Assembly (NCBI RefSeq): GCF_001418335.1
Contig: NZ_LIPP01000089.1
Coordinates: 1-59,440 of the forward strand
Direction of reading: 5' to 3'
Source of the DNA: Streptomyces aurantiacus
Lineage (GTDB): Bacteria > Actinomycetota > Actinomycetes > Streptomycetales > Streptomycetaceae
Length of the DNA stretch: 59,440 nucleotides
Shown: in pieces, positions 25,057 through 33,229 of the stretch
Numbering within the stretch: the first letter of the stretch is position 1
Layout: each line of letters starts with the position of its first letter
The notes under the pieces: model-generated
Told to the model about the DNA's origin: nothing
What the model saw: the letters and a program-made list of their open reading frames with translations, nothing else
The model's database searches: none
Made by a program: the position numbers and the translations under genes

Positions 25057-25857
25057 CTACGACTCGGGCCACCTGATCCACGACTCAGGAATCACTTCGT
25101 CGAGCCGCCGAACATCCCGCGGCCCGACCACCCGACGCCGCAACAACTCCCCCGCCACCATCCGGGCCACCGCGATGGCCCCCGGCGGATTGAAATGCGT
25201 GTTGTCCTGCTCGGCATCGGTCCAGTTGAAGTACTTCTTCGTCTCCTCGACACCGAGTTCCTGCCACAACGCGATCGACAGGGCCTGGATGTCGAGCAAC
25301 GCCACCCCCTCCTCCTCGGCGAGAGCCCGCACCGCGGGCGGATAGTCGCCGTGGGTCCCCACGGCATTCCCGTCGGCGTCGAACTTCCGCCGCTCCACCG
25401 ACGTGGCGAGCACGGGCCGCGCCCCGCGCGCCCGCGCCCCGTCGACGTACTGACGGAGACAGTCCTGGTACGTCGTCCACGGCTCGGTGTACCGCGTGGG
25501 ATCGGCGATCTTGGAGTCGTTGTGCCCGAACTGGACGAGCAGCAGGTCGCCGGGCCGGAGAGCGGCGAGAACGACGTCGAGACGCCCCTCGTCGATGAAG
25601 CTCTTCGAACTGCGCCCGTTCACGGCATGGTTGGACACGGCCGGCCGGTCGTGCAGGAAGAACGGGAGCGCCATGCCCCAGCCGGTCTCGGGCGCGGCGT
25701 CGGCGTACTTCTGGGCGGCGGTGGAATCACCGGCGATGTAGAGCGTGCGTTCACGGGGCCGCCCCTGCGAGGCGGCGACGGCGGGCCCCGTCGCCGCGAC
25801 GGCGAGGGGAACGGCGGCGAGCGCCACGGTGGTGACCTGTCTGCGGGTGAGGGTCAC
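25057..25857 (-). CDS. Secreted rhamnogalacturonan acetylesterase (CE12, SGNH hydrolase)
   Basis: A 266-residue exported SGNH hydrolase that removes acetyl groups from the rhamnogalacturonan backbone. The leader has TRRQVTTVALAAVPLAVAA. Block I is IAGDSTAA with Ser45, block II NHAVNGRSSKSF has the oxyanion Gly, block III is GHND (111-114), and DNTHFN carries Asp218 and His221. The start is GTG 25857. It stands between two copies of the intergenic repeat, so it is likely its own transcript. Confidence 0.92.
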   Translation of the reverse strand: MTLTRRQVTTVALAAVPLAVAATGPAVAASQGRPRERTLYIAGDSTAAQKYADAAPETGWGMALPFFLHDRPAVSNHAVNGRSSKSFIDEGRLDVVLAALRPGDLLLVQFGHNDSKIADPTRYTEPWTTYQDCLRQYVDGARARGARPVLATSVERRKFDADGNAVGTHGDYPPAVRALAEEEGVALLDIQALSIALWQELGVEETKKYFNWTDAEQDNTHFNPPGAIAVARMVAGELLRRRVVGPRDVRRLDEVIPESWIRWPES

Positions 25858-25895
25858 GTCGGTGTGCCTTTCAGGCGAAGGGCTCGGTCCGGGTC

Positions 25896-25990
25896 CTTTT
25901 CAGGGGCGCGGGGAACGGCGCAATCTTTCAGGGGCGCGGGGCTGTGACATGTGCGGCTACGCCGCGGGGCGCGACCAGCCACAACGGACC
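25896..25990. repeat. GC-rich intergenic repeat (family copy 5, composite)
   Basis: Two AGGGGCGCGGGG cores in the same orientation (near 25902 and 25930) are followed by GCGCGACCAGCCACAACGG. The second core is interrupted by a GTGACATGTGCGGCTACG insert. It lies between the acetylesterase gene and the sugar-binding protein gene. Confidence 0.7.
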
Positions 25991-26030
25991 AGCCGTACGG
26001 CGGCTCGTACCAGCCGTACGACGGCTCGGC
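25989..26030. repeat. 21-bp imperfect tandem repeat before the sugar ABC operon end
   Basis: CCAGCCGTACGGCGGCTCGTA (25989-26009) is followed directly by a copy differing at three positions (26010-26030), just beyond the stop of the sugar-binding protein gene. Function unknown. Confidence 0.65.
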
Positions 26031-26036
26031 TCCGTA

Positions 26037-27413
26037 CTAGCCCTTCTGCTCGTTCCACTCCGCCTGCGCCTCGTTGAGCTGGTCGGCCAGGGTGTCCAGG
26101 AAGTCCTTCGCGCTCAGCGAGCCGTTCAGGACCTTCTGGAAGGCCGGCTCGTTGTCCGTCTTCGAGATGGTGTTCCAGTCCGGCAGGTAGTACGGCAGCT
26201 GGACGATCGTGGTGGAACCGTCGGTCAGCGCCTCGGCGGCGAGCTTGGTCGGCTCGGCCTCGGAGACCCACGCGTCCTTCCCTGCGTCGTTGTTCGACGG
26301 CACCTGGCCGGCCGACTCGTTGAACTTGGAGTTCTGCGCCTTCCCGGTGACGAACTCGATGAACTTCCAGGCGGCGGCCTTGTTCTTGGAGCTCTTGAAG
26401 ATCCCCAGTCCGTCGACGGGGTTGGAGACCTGGACCCGCTTGCCGCCGGTGCCGGCCGGCTGCGGAATGCCGCGGAACCTGTCGGCGCCGAACGCCTTCA
26501 CGTGGTCCTGGTAGGAGCCCAGGTTGTGGTTGAGCATCCCGATCGTGCCGGAGTCCCACTGGGCGACCATCTTGGTGAAGTCGTTGTTGAGGTCGGCGGC
26601 CGGGGTGACCTTCTTGAAGAGGCCCGCGTACTTCTCCAGCGCCGCCACGTTCTTCGGGTCATTGACCGTGGTCTTCTCGTTGCCGGCGTCCCAGAAGGAC
26701 GTGATGCCGGACTGCCCGTACATCGCGTCCAGCGCCTGCGCGATGGAGCCGGCGCCACCGCGGATGGTGTAACCGAAGGCGTTCTTGTCCTTGTCGGTGA
26801 GCTTGTCGGCGGCCTCGTAGAACGTGTCCCAGGTGGTCGGCGCGTCCAGGCCCGCCTTCTTGAACAGGTCGGTGCGGTAGTAGAGGACGCCGTTGTTGGC
26901 GGAGGTCGGGACCGAGTACAGCGTGCCGTCACCGCCGCCGGCCGCCTTCAGCGACTTGACCATGTCCTCGTTGAGCTTGCCGTTCAGGGAGGACTTGGCG
27001 AGGCGCTCGTCCAGCGGCTCCAGCGCGTTCTGCGCGGCGAAGCCCGCGAGCATCGCCGCGCCGACACCGCCGACGTCCGGCAGCCCTTCGGCCTGGATGG
27101 AGGTGTCGACCTTGGACTGGTACTCGGTGGCGGCGATCGGGACGTACTTGACGTCGATGTCCGGGTTCGCCTTCTCGAAGTCGGCGACGATCTCCTTCCA
27201 CACGTCGGTGCGCACACCGCCGTTGTTGTCCCAGAAGGTGATCTCGCCCTTGCCGCTGCCGTCCGCGCCCTTGTCACCCGTCGCACCGCTGCCGTCGTCA
27301 CCGCAGGCGGTGGCGGTCAGCGCGAGTACGGCGCCCACGGCGACGGCGGCGACGGAGTGGCGCGCTCCTCTGCTGCTGCTCCTGCGCATGCTGCTCTTCA
27401 TGATCGGCTTCAT
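26037..27413 (-). CDS. Sugar ABC transporter, substrate-binding lipoprotein
   Basis: A 458-residue SBP_bac_1 family lipoprotein. The leader ends in the lipobox TATAC followed by GDDGSG. EITFWDNNGGVRTDVW, LYSVPTSANNGVLYYRTDLFKKAG and AWKFIEFVTG are typical of oligosaccharide-binding proteins. It is the last gene of an operon in which its two permeases come first, an unusual order. ATG 27413 overlaps the GH43 stop (ATGA); ATGs at codons 5 and 9 are alternatives. Oligosaccharides from pectin or arabinoxylan side chains are the likely cargo. Confidence 0.92.
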   Translation of the reverse strand: MKPIMKSSMRRSSSRGARHSVAAVAVGAVLALTATACGDDGSGATGDKGADGSGKGEITFWDNNGGVRTDVWKEIVADFEKANPDIDVKYVPIAATEYQSKVDTSIQAEGLPDVGGVGAAMLAGFAAQNALEPLDERLAKSSLNGKLNEDMVKSLKAAGGGDGTLYSVPTSANNGVLYYRTDLFKKAGLDAPTTWDTFYEAADKLTDKDKNAFGYTIRGGAGSIAQALDAMYGQSGITSFWDAGNEKTTVNDPKNVAALEKYAGLFKKVTPAADLNNDFTKMVAQWDSGTIGMLNHNLGSYQDHVKAFGADRFRGIPQPAGTGGKRVQVSNPVDGLGIFKSSKNKAAAWKFIEFVTGKAQNSKFNESAGQVPSNNDAGKDAWVSEAEPTKLAAEALTDGSTTIVQLPYYLPDWNTISKTDNEPAFQKVLNGSLSAKDFLDTLADQLNEAQAEWNEQKG

Positions 27414-27420
27414 GATCGGC
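27397..27420. repeat. 12-bp tandem duplication over the binding-protein start codon
   Basis: TTCATGATCGGC is repeated at 27397-27408 and 27409-27420. On the minus strand this duplicates the ATG-containing block, giving start-codon candidates at both copies, and it also covers the stop of the GH43 gene. Confidence 0.8.
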
Positions 27421-29059
27421 TCTCTTCTCCTGGATCGAACGAGGGTTGTGTCGCAGTCGAGTCGTGCGGCTGTGCGGTGATGCGGAACCGCGTGAACGTG
27501 GCCGCCCCGGCGTGTCCCGCGCCGGCGGGTGCGACCCCGAACAGGCCGAGCAGGGCGCCGACCCAGCGCCAGGGAGTGGCCGCGAAGACCTGCCCCGAGG
27601 GCTCCCAGCCGGCCCCCAGGTCGTAGGAGAAGCGGCAGCGCGCCCCCGCGCCGGCCTCGATCCGCAGCCGGACCCGTCCCTCGGGTGCCGTCCGCGGATG
27701 TGCGGCGTCCCGTTCCCGCTCGGCGACGGACTCACCGAACCGGTGCACGAGGTGGACCGTCCCGTCGGCCCCCCGTTCGAGCCCGATCCAGCTGAACGCG
27801 TCGCCCAGCACGGTGAGTCCGGCCCGTGCGCCCGGCTCCTGGGCGTCGAGCCGCAGCTCGGCCTCGACGACGCAGGGGGTCCCGGGCAGCCGCTGGGTGA
27901 GCACGCTCGGCAGCTTGCGCAGATCGTGCGCGTCCGCCGACCGCAGGCAGGTCAGCCGCAGTCCGTCGCCGGAGTGCTGGGTGGCCCAGCCCTCCTGCGG
28001 GTTGGCGGTCCACTGCCACTGCCGCCCGAACCGCCCGCCGGGGAAGTCGTCGTCGGTGGCGGGCGCGGAGAGCGGCTGCCGCGGCAGACCGGGCTTGCGG
28101 TGTACGGCGACGGGGGTGCCCTCGTCGCCGATGACCGGCCAGCCGTCCTTGCCCCAGCGCATCGGCTGGAGGTGGACCACCCTCCCGTACGCGCCCTTCT
28201 GCTGGAAGTGCGCGAACCAGTGCTCGCCGGACGGGGTGGTCACCCAGCCGCCCTGGTGGGGGCCGTTGACGTCGGTGTCGCCCTGCTCCAGGACGACCCT
28301 CTCCTCGTACGGTCCGAAGAACCCGCGCGAGCGGAAGGCGCCCTGCCAGCCGGTCTCCACGCTGCCCGCGGGGGCGAAGATCCAGAACCAGCCGTCGTGC
28401 CGGTACAGCTTCGGCCCCTCCAGCGTGAACCAGCCGGGGATGCGGTCGCCGTCGACGATCAGCTCGCCTTCGTCGAGCAGGCCGGTGGCGTCGGGCCGCA
28501 TCCGGTGGCCGGTGAGCCGGTTCTTGATGCCGGCGCGGGACTTGGACCAGCCGTGCACGAGATACGCCTCGCCGCTCTCCTCGTCCCACAGGGGGCAGGC
28601 GTCGATGAGCCCCTTGCCCTCCTTGACGAGGTGCGGGCGGGTCCAAGGGCCGCGTATTTCGGGCGCGTTGACCTGGTAGATGCCGTGGTCGGGGTCGCCC
28701 CAGAAGATCCAGAACCGGTCGTCGTGATGCCGCAGCGCGGGTGCCCAGACACCGCAGTCGTGCCGCGGTGTCGCGAACTCTTCCGCGGGTTCGAGGCGTT
28801 CGAGCGCGTGGCCGACGAGGGTCCAGTTGACCAGGTCGCGGGAGTGCAGCAGCGGCAGGCCCGGAGCCCGGCCGAAGCTGGAGGCGGTCAGGTAGTAGTC
28901 GTCGCCGACGCGCAGCAGGTCGGGGTCGGACCAGTCGGCGTCGAGGACCGGGTTGCGGTACGTGCCGTCGCCGAGGTCGGAGGTGAAGCCGGGTGCGGAT
29001 GCGGATGCGGATGCGGGTGCGGATGCGGGTGCGGGGGCGGAGGCGCCCTGGCCGTTCAT
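27410..29059 (-). CDS. Glycoside hydrolase family 43 protein
   Basis: A 549-residue intracellular five-bladed propeller glycosidase with a C-terminal beta-sandwich. WSDPDLLR holds the base Asp45, LIDACPLWDEESGEAYLVHG holds the middle Asp, and FTLEGPKLY the acid Glu. The tail from about residue 340 (DDFPGGRFGRQWQW onward) is the GH43 C2 module. Likely activities are beta-xylosidase or alpha-arabinofuranosidase. No signal peptide, so it would hydrolyse imported oligosaccharides. N-terminal Ala/Ser/Pro repeats come from a GCGGAT-type simple repeat. The start overlaps the upstream gene (ATGA). Confidence 0.9.
   Translation of the reverse strand: MNGQGASAPAPASAPASASASAPGFTSDLGDGTYRNPVLDADWSDPDLLRVGDDYYLTASSFGRAPGLPLLHSRDLVNWTLVGHALERLEPAEEFATPRHDCGVWAPALRHHDDRFWIFWGDPDHGIYQVNAPEIRGPWTRPHLVKEGKGLIDACPLWDEESGEAYLVHGWSKSRAGIKNRLTGHRMRPDATGLLDEGELIVDGDRIPGWFTLEGPKLYRHDGWFWIFAPAGSVETGWQGAFRSRGFFGPYEERVVLEQGDTDVNGPHQGGWVTTPSGEHWFAHFQQKGAYGRVVHLQPMRWGKDGWPVIGDEGTPVAVHRKPGLPRQPLSAPATDDDFPGGRFGRQWQWTANPQEGWATQHSGDGLRLTCLRSADAHDLRKLPSVLTQRLPGTPCVVEAELRLDAQEPGARAGLTVLGDAFSWIGLERGADGTVHLVHRFGESVAERERDAAHPRTAPEGRVRLRIEAGAGARCRFSYDLGAGWEPSGQVFAATPWRWVGALLGLFGVAPAGAGHAGAATFTRFRITAQPHDSTATQPSFDPGEESRS
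28994..29037. repeat. Hexanucleotide simple repeat in the GH43 leader
   Basis: About seven units of TGCGGA/TGCGGG run through codons 7-22 of the GH43 gene, encoding an Ala/Ser/Pro stretch. The unit is six bases, so copy-number change would keep the frame. Confidence 0.8.
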
Positions 29060-29898
29060 GCGCTCACCGCCTTGCGGACGAGCGCCGCCGCCTCGCCCCG
29101 GTCGAGGCTGCCGTCGGCCACCACGGTGACGACCCGGCGTACGACGGTCTCCCCGGCCGGGACCGGCAGCCGCTCCTCGTGGGCGAGCGACGAGCCGACG
29201 CCCGGATACTCGGTGGTGCGGACGAACCAGGGGTCGCGGCGCGTCCGGTCCGTGGCTCCGGCGAACACCAGCGTCCAGGTGGCGCCCGCGAGCGCCACCC
29301 AGCGGGCGCGCGCGCCGTGCACCGCGTCCTCGCCCTCGGTGTCCGCCGTGAACACGACGGGCGGCTCGGCCTCCTTGCGGGCCCGCCAGAAGAAGCCGCC
29401 GTAGGCCGCGCGGGGCCGGCCGTTGGTCGCCGGGCTGCCGATCGACAGGGGCCCGGAGGTGGTGTTGGTGAGCGAGAAGGTGAAGTCCAACGCCCAGGCG
29501 GTGTCGGTGAGTTCGGTCGCGGCGACGGTACGCCGTTCCCGCAGCAGCTCGGCCCCCGCGGCGATCCAGCGCAACTCCTCCACGAAGCCGTCCGGGTCGC
29601 GCAGCTGGAACGCGGCGTGCCGCTGGGTGCCGTGGTTGTCCAGCTCGGTCGGCCCCCGGTCGCGTACGTAGGTGCGGCCGCCCCAGAAGTTGTGGCCCTC
29701 GACGTCGGGAACGGCGACACCGACGCCGAGGTGATGGAGGTGGTCGGCGGGGCTGAGCTCGGTGACTGCCGTGCCGGCCAGGGTGGTGACGGGGTGGAGG
29801 TACGGACGCGGTGACAGCCTCGGCGCCAGTTCGGGCCGGGTGAGGTAGCGGCCGACCGGGCGGCCCGCGACGCGCAGGACCAGCGACTCGTCGTTCAT
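29056..29898 (-). CDS. PmoA-like (DUF6807) family protein
   Basis: A 280-residue protein. YLHPVTTLAGTAVTELSPADHLHHLGVG, HNFWGGRTYV and LDNHGTQRH are hallmarks of the family annotated as PmoA or DUF6807, found beside Gfo/Idh oxidoreductases in sugar-use operons. The conserved His-rich segments suggest a carbohydrate-related beta-sandwich, but no reaction is established. ATG 29898 shares one base with the oxidoreductase stop, and its stop overlaps the GH43 start by 4 bp, so it is translationally coupled on both sides. Confidence 0.83.
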   Translation of the reverse strand: MNDESLVLRVAGRPVGRYLTRPELAPRLSPRPYLHPVTTLAGTAVTELSPADHLHHLGVGVAVPDVEGHNFWGGRTYVRDRGPTELDNHGTQRHAAFQLRDPDGFVEELRWIAAGAELLRERRTVAATELTDTAWALDFTFSLTNTTSGPLSIGSPATNGRPRAAYGGFFWRARKEAEPPVVFTADTEGEDAVHGARARWVALAGATWTLVFAGATDRTRRDPWFVRTTEYPGVGSSLAHEERLPVPAGETVVRRVVTVVADGSLDRGEAAALVRKAVSA

Positions 29899-31190
29899 CA
29901 GCTGCTCACCTCTTTCGGGAGTGCCCACGAGACGCCCAGCTCGGAGTAGAGGGCGAGGGTGTCGGCGGCGGCGGCGACGAGCCCGTCGACTCCGCGCACG
30001 ACCCGGCGGTTCTCGTCGGCTTCGAGGTACCAGGCGTCGTCGGGCAGCGCGAGGGGGTCCGGTGCCTGACGGATCGCTTCGACGACCTTCATGAAGGCAC
30101 CGGTCGCGTCGGGCGCGACCAGCAGCTCGGCCCGGCCTTCGAGGTGCTCGACCAGGTTCTCCAGCAGGTCGGTCCTGCCGTACGTGAACTCCTGCGGGCC
30201 GTGTCCCGAGCGCTGTACGAGGACGCGGTCCTGCTTGTACCAGAAGGTGATCCGGCCGGTCGTGCCGTGCACGAGGACGTACGGCTCGCCGGGGTGTTCG
30301 GCGCACAGGGTCGCGGCGACGGTGATCCGCCCGCCGTCCACGGTGGTGACGCGGACGCAGGAGGTGTCGTCGGACTCGATGTCGTTGGCGCGCAGCAACT
30401 CGGTCTCGATGCCGGCGACGTCCTCGGCGCGGGTGGCGCCGTCGAGCACGAGGGCGGTGGCCACGGCGTGGGCGAGGGGGTTGGTCAGGACGCCGTCGAC
30501 GACGTCGGCCCCGTGCAGCCGGCGCCGTCCGGCCCAGGGCGCGCGGCGGTAGTACGACTCGGCGCGGCTCCAGGCCCCGGCGCCGCCGACGCCGTACACC
30601 CGGCCGATGGTGCCCCGCGCGATCAGCTCGCGGATCGCGGGCACGGCGTGCGAGCCCATCGACTGGAAGCCGATCTGGCAGACCACCCCGGCCGCCGCGA
30701 CCCCGTCGGCGATGCGGCGGAACTCGGCGTACGACGGAGCCGGCGGCTTCTCAAGGAGCAGGTGTACGCCCCTGGCGGCGGCCGTGAGCGCCAGGTCGGT
30801 GTGGGTCGGAATCGGCGTGCAGATCACGGCGATCGCGGCGCCGGTGGAGTCCAGCAGGGCGCCGAAGTCGGCGGACTGCTCCGGCAGGTCGGCCGCCGCA
30901 CGGAAGCCGCCCAGCTCGTCCTCGGTCAGCGGGGTCAGCTCGCAGATTCCCGCGAGCCGGACCAGGCCCTTGTCCTGGAGACGGCGGAGGTTGTCCAGGT
31001 GCCAGCGGCCGTGACCGCGGGCGCCCGCGAGGACGACGGGAAGGAGGGCTTCGGGGGAGGCCGGGGCCATGGAGGAGTTCAGGTGATGAATGGGCTTCAT
31101 GGGCTTCATGAAAGCGGACCCGGAAGCGGTCCCGGCCCCTGTCTCGGCCCCTGCCTCGGTCCCGGTTCCGGACCCGGTGGTGGCGCTCAC
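29898..31190 (-). CDS. Gfo/Idh/MocA family oxidoreductase
   Basis: A 430-residue NAD(P)-dependent sugar oxidoreductase-like protein. VVLAGARGHGRWHLDNLRR is the Rossmann start, GVHLLLEKPPAPSYAEF holds the family EKP motif, and AVICTPIPTHTDLAL the second nucleotide segment. I use GTG 31190 (GTGA overlap with the permease stop). That leaves a Gly/Thr/Ala-rich leader and repeated MKPMKP before the conserved part. ATGs at MKPMKP or MAPASPEA are serious alternatives. It probably converts a sugar imported by the neighbouring transporter. Confidence 0.87.
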   Translation of the reverse strand: MSATTGSGTGTEAGAETGAGTASGSAFMKPMKPIHHLNSSMAPASPEALLPVVLAGARGHGRWHLDNLRRLQDKGLVRLAGICELTPLTEDELGGFRAAADLPEQSADFGALLDSTGAAIAVICTPIPTHTDLALTAAARGVHLLLEKPPAPSYAEFRRIADGVAAAGVVCQIGFQSMGSHAVPAIRELIARGTIGRVYGVGGAGAWSRAESYYRRAPWAGRRRLHGADVVDGVLTNPLAHAVATALVLDGATRAEDVAGIETELLRANDIESDDTSCVRVTTVDGGRITVAATLCAEHPGEPYVLVHGTTGRITFWYKQDRVLVQRSGHGPQEFTYGRTDLLENLVEHLEGRAELLVAPDATGAFMKVVEAIRQAPDPLALPDDAWYLEADENRRVVRGVDGLVAAAADTLALYSELGVSWALPKEVSS

Positions 31191-32089
31191 CCCTTCACCG
31201 CCCCGGCGCTGAAGCCCGTGATCAGCCACTTCTGGATGAAGGCGAAGACGATCACGACGGGCACGGCCGCGATGATGCCGCCGGCGGCGAGTGCGCCCAG
31301 GTCGACGCTGTCGGCGCTCATCAGGCTGTTGAGGCCGACGGGGATCGTCTGCTTCTCCTGGTTGCTGAGGAACATCAGGGCGAACAGGAAGTGGTTCCAG
31401 GAGTGCACGAAGGCGAAGGAGCCCACCGCGATCAGTCCGGGCCGCAGCAACGGCAGTACGACGACCCGGAACCCGGTGAAGCGGTTGCAGCCGTCGACCC
31501 AGGCGGCCTCTTCGAGGGAGTACGGCACGTTCCGGATGAAGCCGCTGATCAGGATGATCGACAGCGGCAGCTGGAAGACGGTCTCGGCGATGATGACGCT
31601 GACCAGCGAGTTGATCAGCTGCAGGTTGGCGAAGATCTGGAACAGCGGCACCAGGAGCAGCGCGCCCGGCACGAACTGTGAGCAGAGCAGCGCCAGCATG
31701 AAGACGCGCTTGACCTTGAAGTCGAAGCGGGCGAGGGCGTAGCCGCCGGCCAGCGCGACGATCGTGGTCATCACGAGCGTGGCGAGACCGACGTAGACGC
31801 TGTTCTCGAAGTACGTGCCGAAGCTTCGCTCGTTCCACACCTTGTCGAAGTGCTCGAAGGTGATGGGCCACGGCACGAGCGAGGACGAGCCGGGCTCGCG
31901 CAGGGCGAAGAGCAGGATCCAGTAGAAGGGGACGAGGGTGAAGAGCAGGTAGATGCCCAGGGGCAGGTAGATCTGCCAGCGCGGGGCCTCGTCCCAGGCG
32001 CGCCTGCCCTTCCTCGGGCGCCGCGGCGGCTCGTCGGCCACCGGTGCGGGCGCGGCCGGCGCGACGGTGTCGATGTCCTTGGTGATCAC
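31187..32089 (-). CDS. Sugar ABC transporter, permease (MalG-type)
   Basis: A 300-residue six-span permease. PLGIYLLFTLVPFYWILLFA is the first span, after a Pro/Arg-rich cytoplasmic tail. The coupling loop EEAAWVDGCNRFTGF is the EAA motif. GTG 32089 overlaps the stop of the partner permease (GTGA). No ATPase gene is in the operon, so a shared ATPase such as MsiK, encoded elsewhere in streptomycetes, would drive it. Confidence 0.92.
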   Translation of the reverse strand: MITKDIDTVAPAAPAPVADEPPRRPRKGRRAWDEAPRWQIYLPLGIYLLFTLVPFYWILLFALREPGSSSLVPWPITFEHFDKVWNERSFGTYFENSVYVGLATLVMTTIVALAGGYALARFDFKVKRVFMLALLCSQFVPGALLLVPLFQIFANLQLINSLVSVIIAETVFQLPLSIILISGFIRNVPYSLEEAAWVDGCNRFTGFRVVVLPLLRPGLIAVGSFAFVHSWNHFLFALMFLSNQEKQTIPVGLNSLMSADSVDLGALAAGGIIAAVPVVIVFAFIQKWLITGFSAGAVKG

Positions 32090-33021
32090 TTGTCCCCGCC
32101 TCCGAACTTGCTCAGCCGCAGATAGACCATCGAGAAGAAGAGCAGGATCATGAACGCGACGGTGGTCAGGGCCGAGGCGTAGCCGAAGTTGTGCGCGTCG
32201 ACGCTGGTGTTGGCGATGTAGAGCGGGAGTGTCGTCGTCTCCCCCGCCGGTCCGCCGCCGGTGAGTGTGTAGAGCAGGTCGACGTTGTTGAACTCCCACA
32301 CCGCGCGCAGCAGCGTGGAGAGGATGATCGCGTCCTTGAGGTGCGGCAGCGTGATGTTGAGGAACTGCTGGAAGCGGCTGGCGCCGTCGACCTCGGCGGC
32401 CTCGTAGAGGTCCTTCGAAACGGACTGGAGGTCGGCGAGGATGAGGATCGCGAAGAAGGGGACTCCGCGCCAGAGGTCCGCGACCACCGTCGCCGGGAAG
32501 ACGGTCGAGGTGTCGGAGAGCCAGCTCGTGCCGTACTCCCCGATGCCCATGTCGGCGAGGTAACGGGTGATGCCGGTCTGGGAGTTGTAGAGCAGTACCC
32601 AGATCGCGGAGGTGAGCACACCGGAGACGGCCCAGGGCGAGAAGACCATGGCGCGGCCGAGCGAGCGGCCCACGAAGGACTGGTTGACGATCAGTGCGAG
32701 CGCCAGGCCGAGCAGCAGCTGGAGTCCCACCTCGACGACGACCCACTTGGCGCTGAAGACCAGCGTGTCCCAGAACTGCGGGTCCTCGGTGAAGGCGTGC
32801 ACGAAGTTGTCGAAGCCCGCGAAGCCGTTGCGCCACGGTTTGGTGGGGTTGTAGTCCTGGAGGCTGTAGTAGAAGACGCTCAGCACCGGGTAGGCGATGA
32901 AGCCCAGCATCAGCAGTCCCGCCGGGGCGATCAGCAGATACGGGAGCCTGCGGGGCGTCGCCGAGCCGCGGCGCCGTGGTGGTGGCGCGGGCTGCTTCGC
33001 CACGGCTGCGGCTTGGGCCAT
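32086..33021 (-). CDS. Sugar ABC transporter, permease (MalF-type)
   Basis: A 311-residue permease with six predicted spans, the first LIAPAGLLMLGFIAYPVLSV. The EAA loop is YEAAEVDGASRFQQFLNITLP. ATG 33021 has GGAGAAAG upstream; the longer upstream frame crosses the operator. It is first of a six-gene operon: permease, permease, Gfo/Idh, PmoA-like, GH43, binding protein. Confidence 0.92.
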   Translation of the reverse strand: MAQAAAVAKQPAPPPRRRGSATPRRLPYLLIAPAGLLMLGFIAYPVLSVFYYSLQDYNPTKPWRNGFAGFDNFVHAFTEDPQFWDTLVFSAKWVVVEVGLQLLLGLALALIVNQSFVGRSLGRAMVFSPWAVSGVLTSAIWVLLYNSQTGITRYLADMGIGEYGTSWLSDTSTVFPATVVADLWRGVPFFAILILADLQSVSKDLYEAAEVDGASRFQQFLNITLPHLKDAIILSTLLRAVWEFNNVDLLYTLTGGGPAGETTTLPLYIANTSVDAHNFGYASALTTVAFMILLFFSMVYLRLSKFGGGDK

Positions 33022-33080
33022 GACTTTCTCCGTTCTCGGGTGTGCGGGTGGAGCCGGTGGGACGGGCGCGCTGTTCTGAG

Positions 33081-33125
33081 GGCGAGCGATCCTGACGGCG
33101 AGCGATCTTGATAGCAAGCGCTTGC
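33081..33125. promoter_or_regulatory. LacI-type operator and direct repeats upstream of the sugar ABC operon
   Basis: GCAAGCGCTTGC (33114-33125) is a perfect 12-bp palindrome with the central CG of LacI-family operators. Beside it GGCGAGCGATCyTGA is repeated at 33081-33095 and 33097-33111. No lacI gene is in the window, so the repressor would be encoded elsewhere. Confidence 0.65.
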
Positions 33126-33229
33126 ACGTACGGTGTGCGGGAGCCGGACCGCGAGGTGCGCGGCTCCGGGGCGGTACGGAAGTACGGGCGGGACAGAAGT
33201 ACGGCGGTACGGAGTACGGGCGGTTCGGG

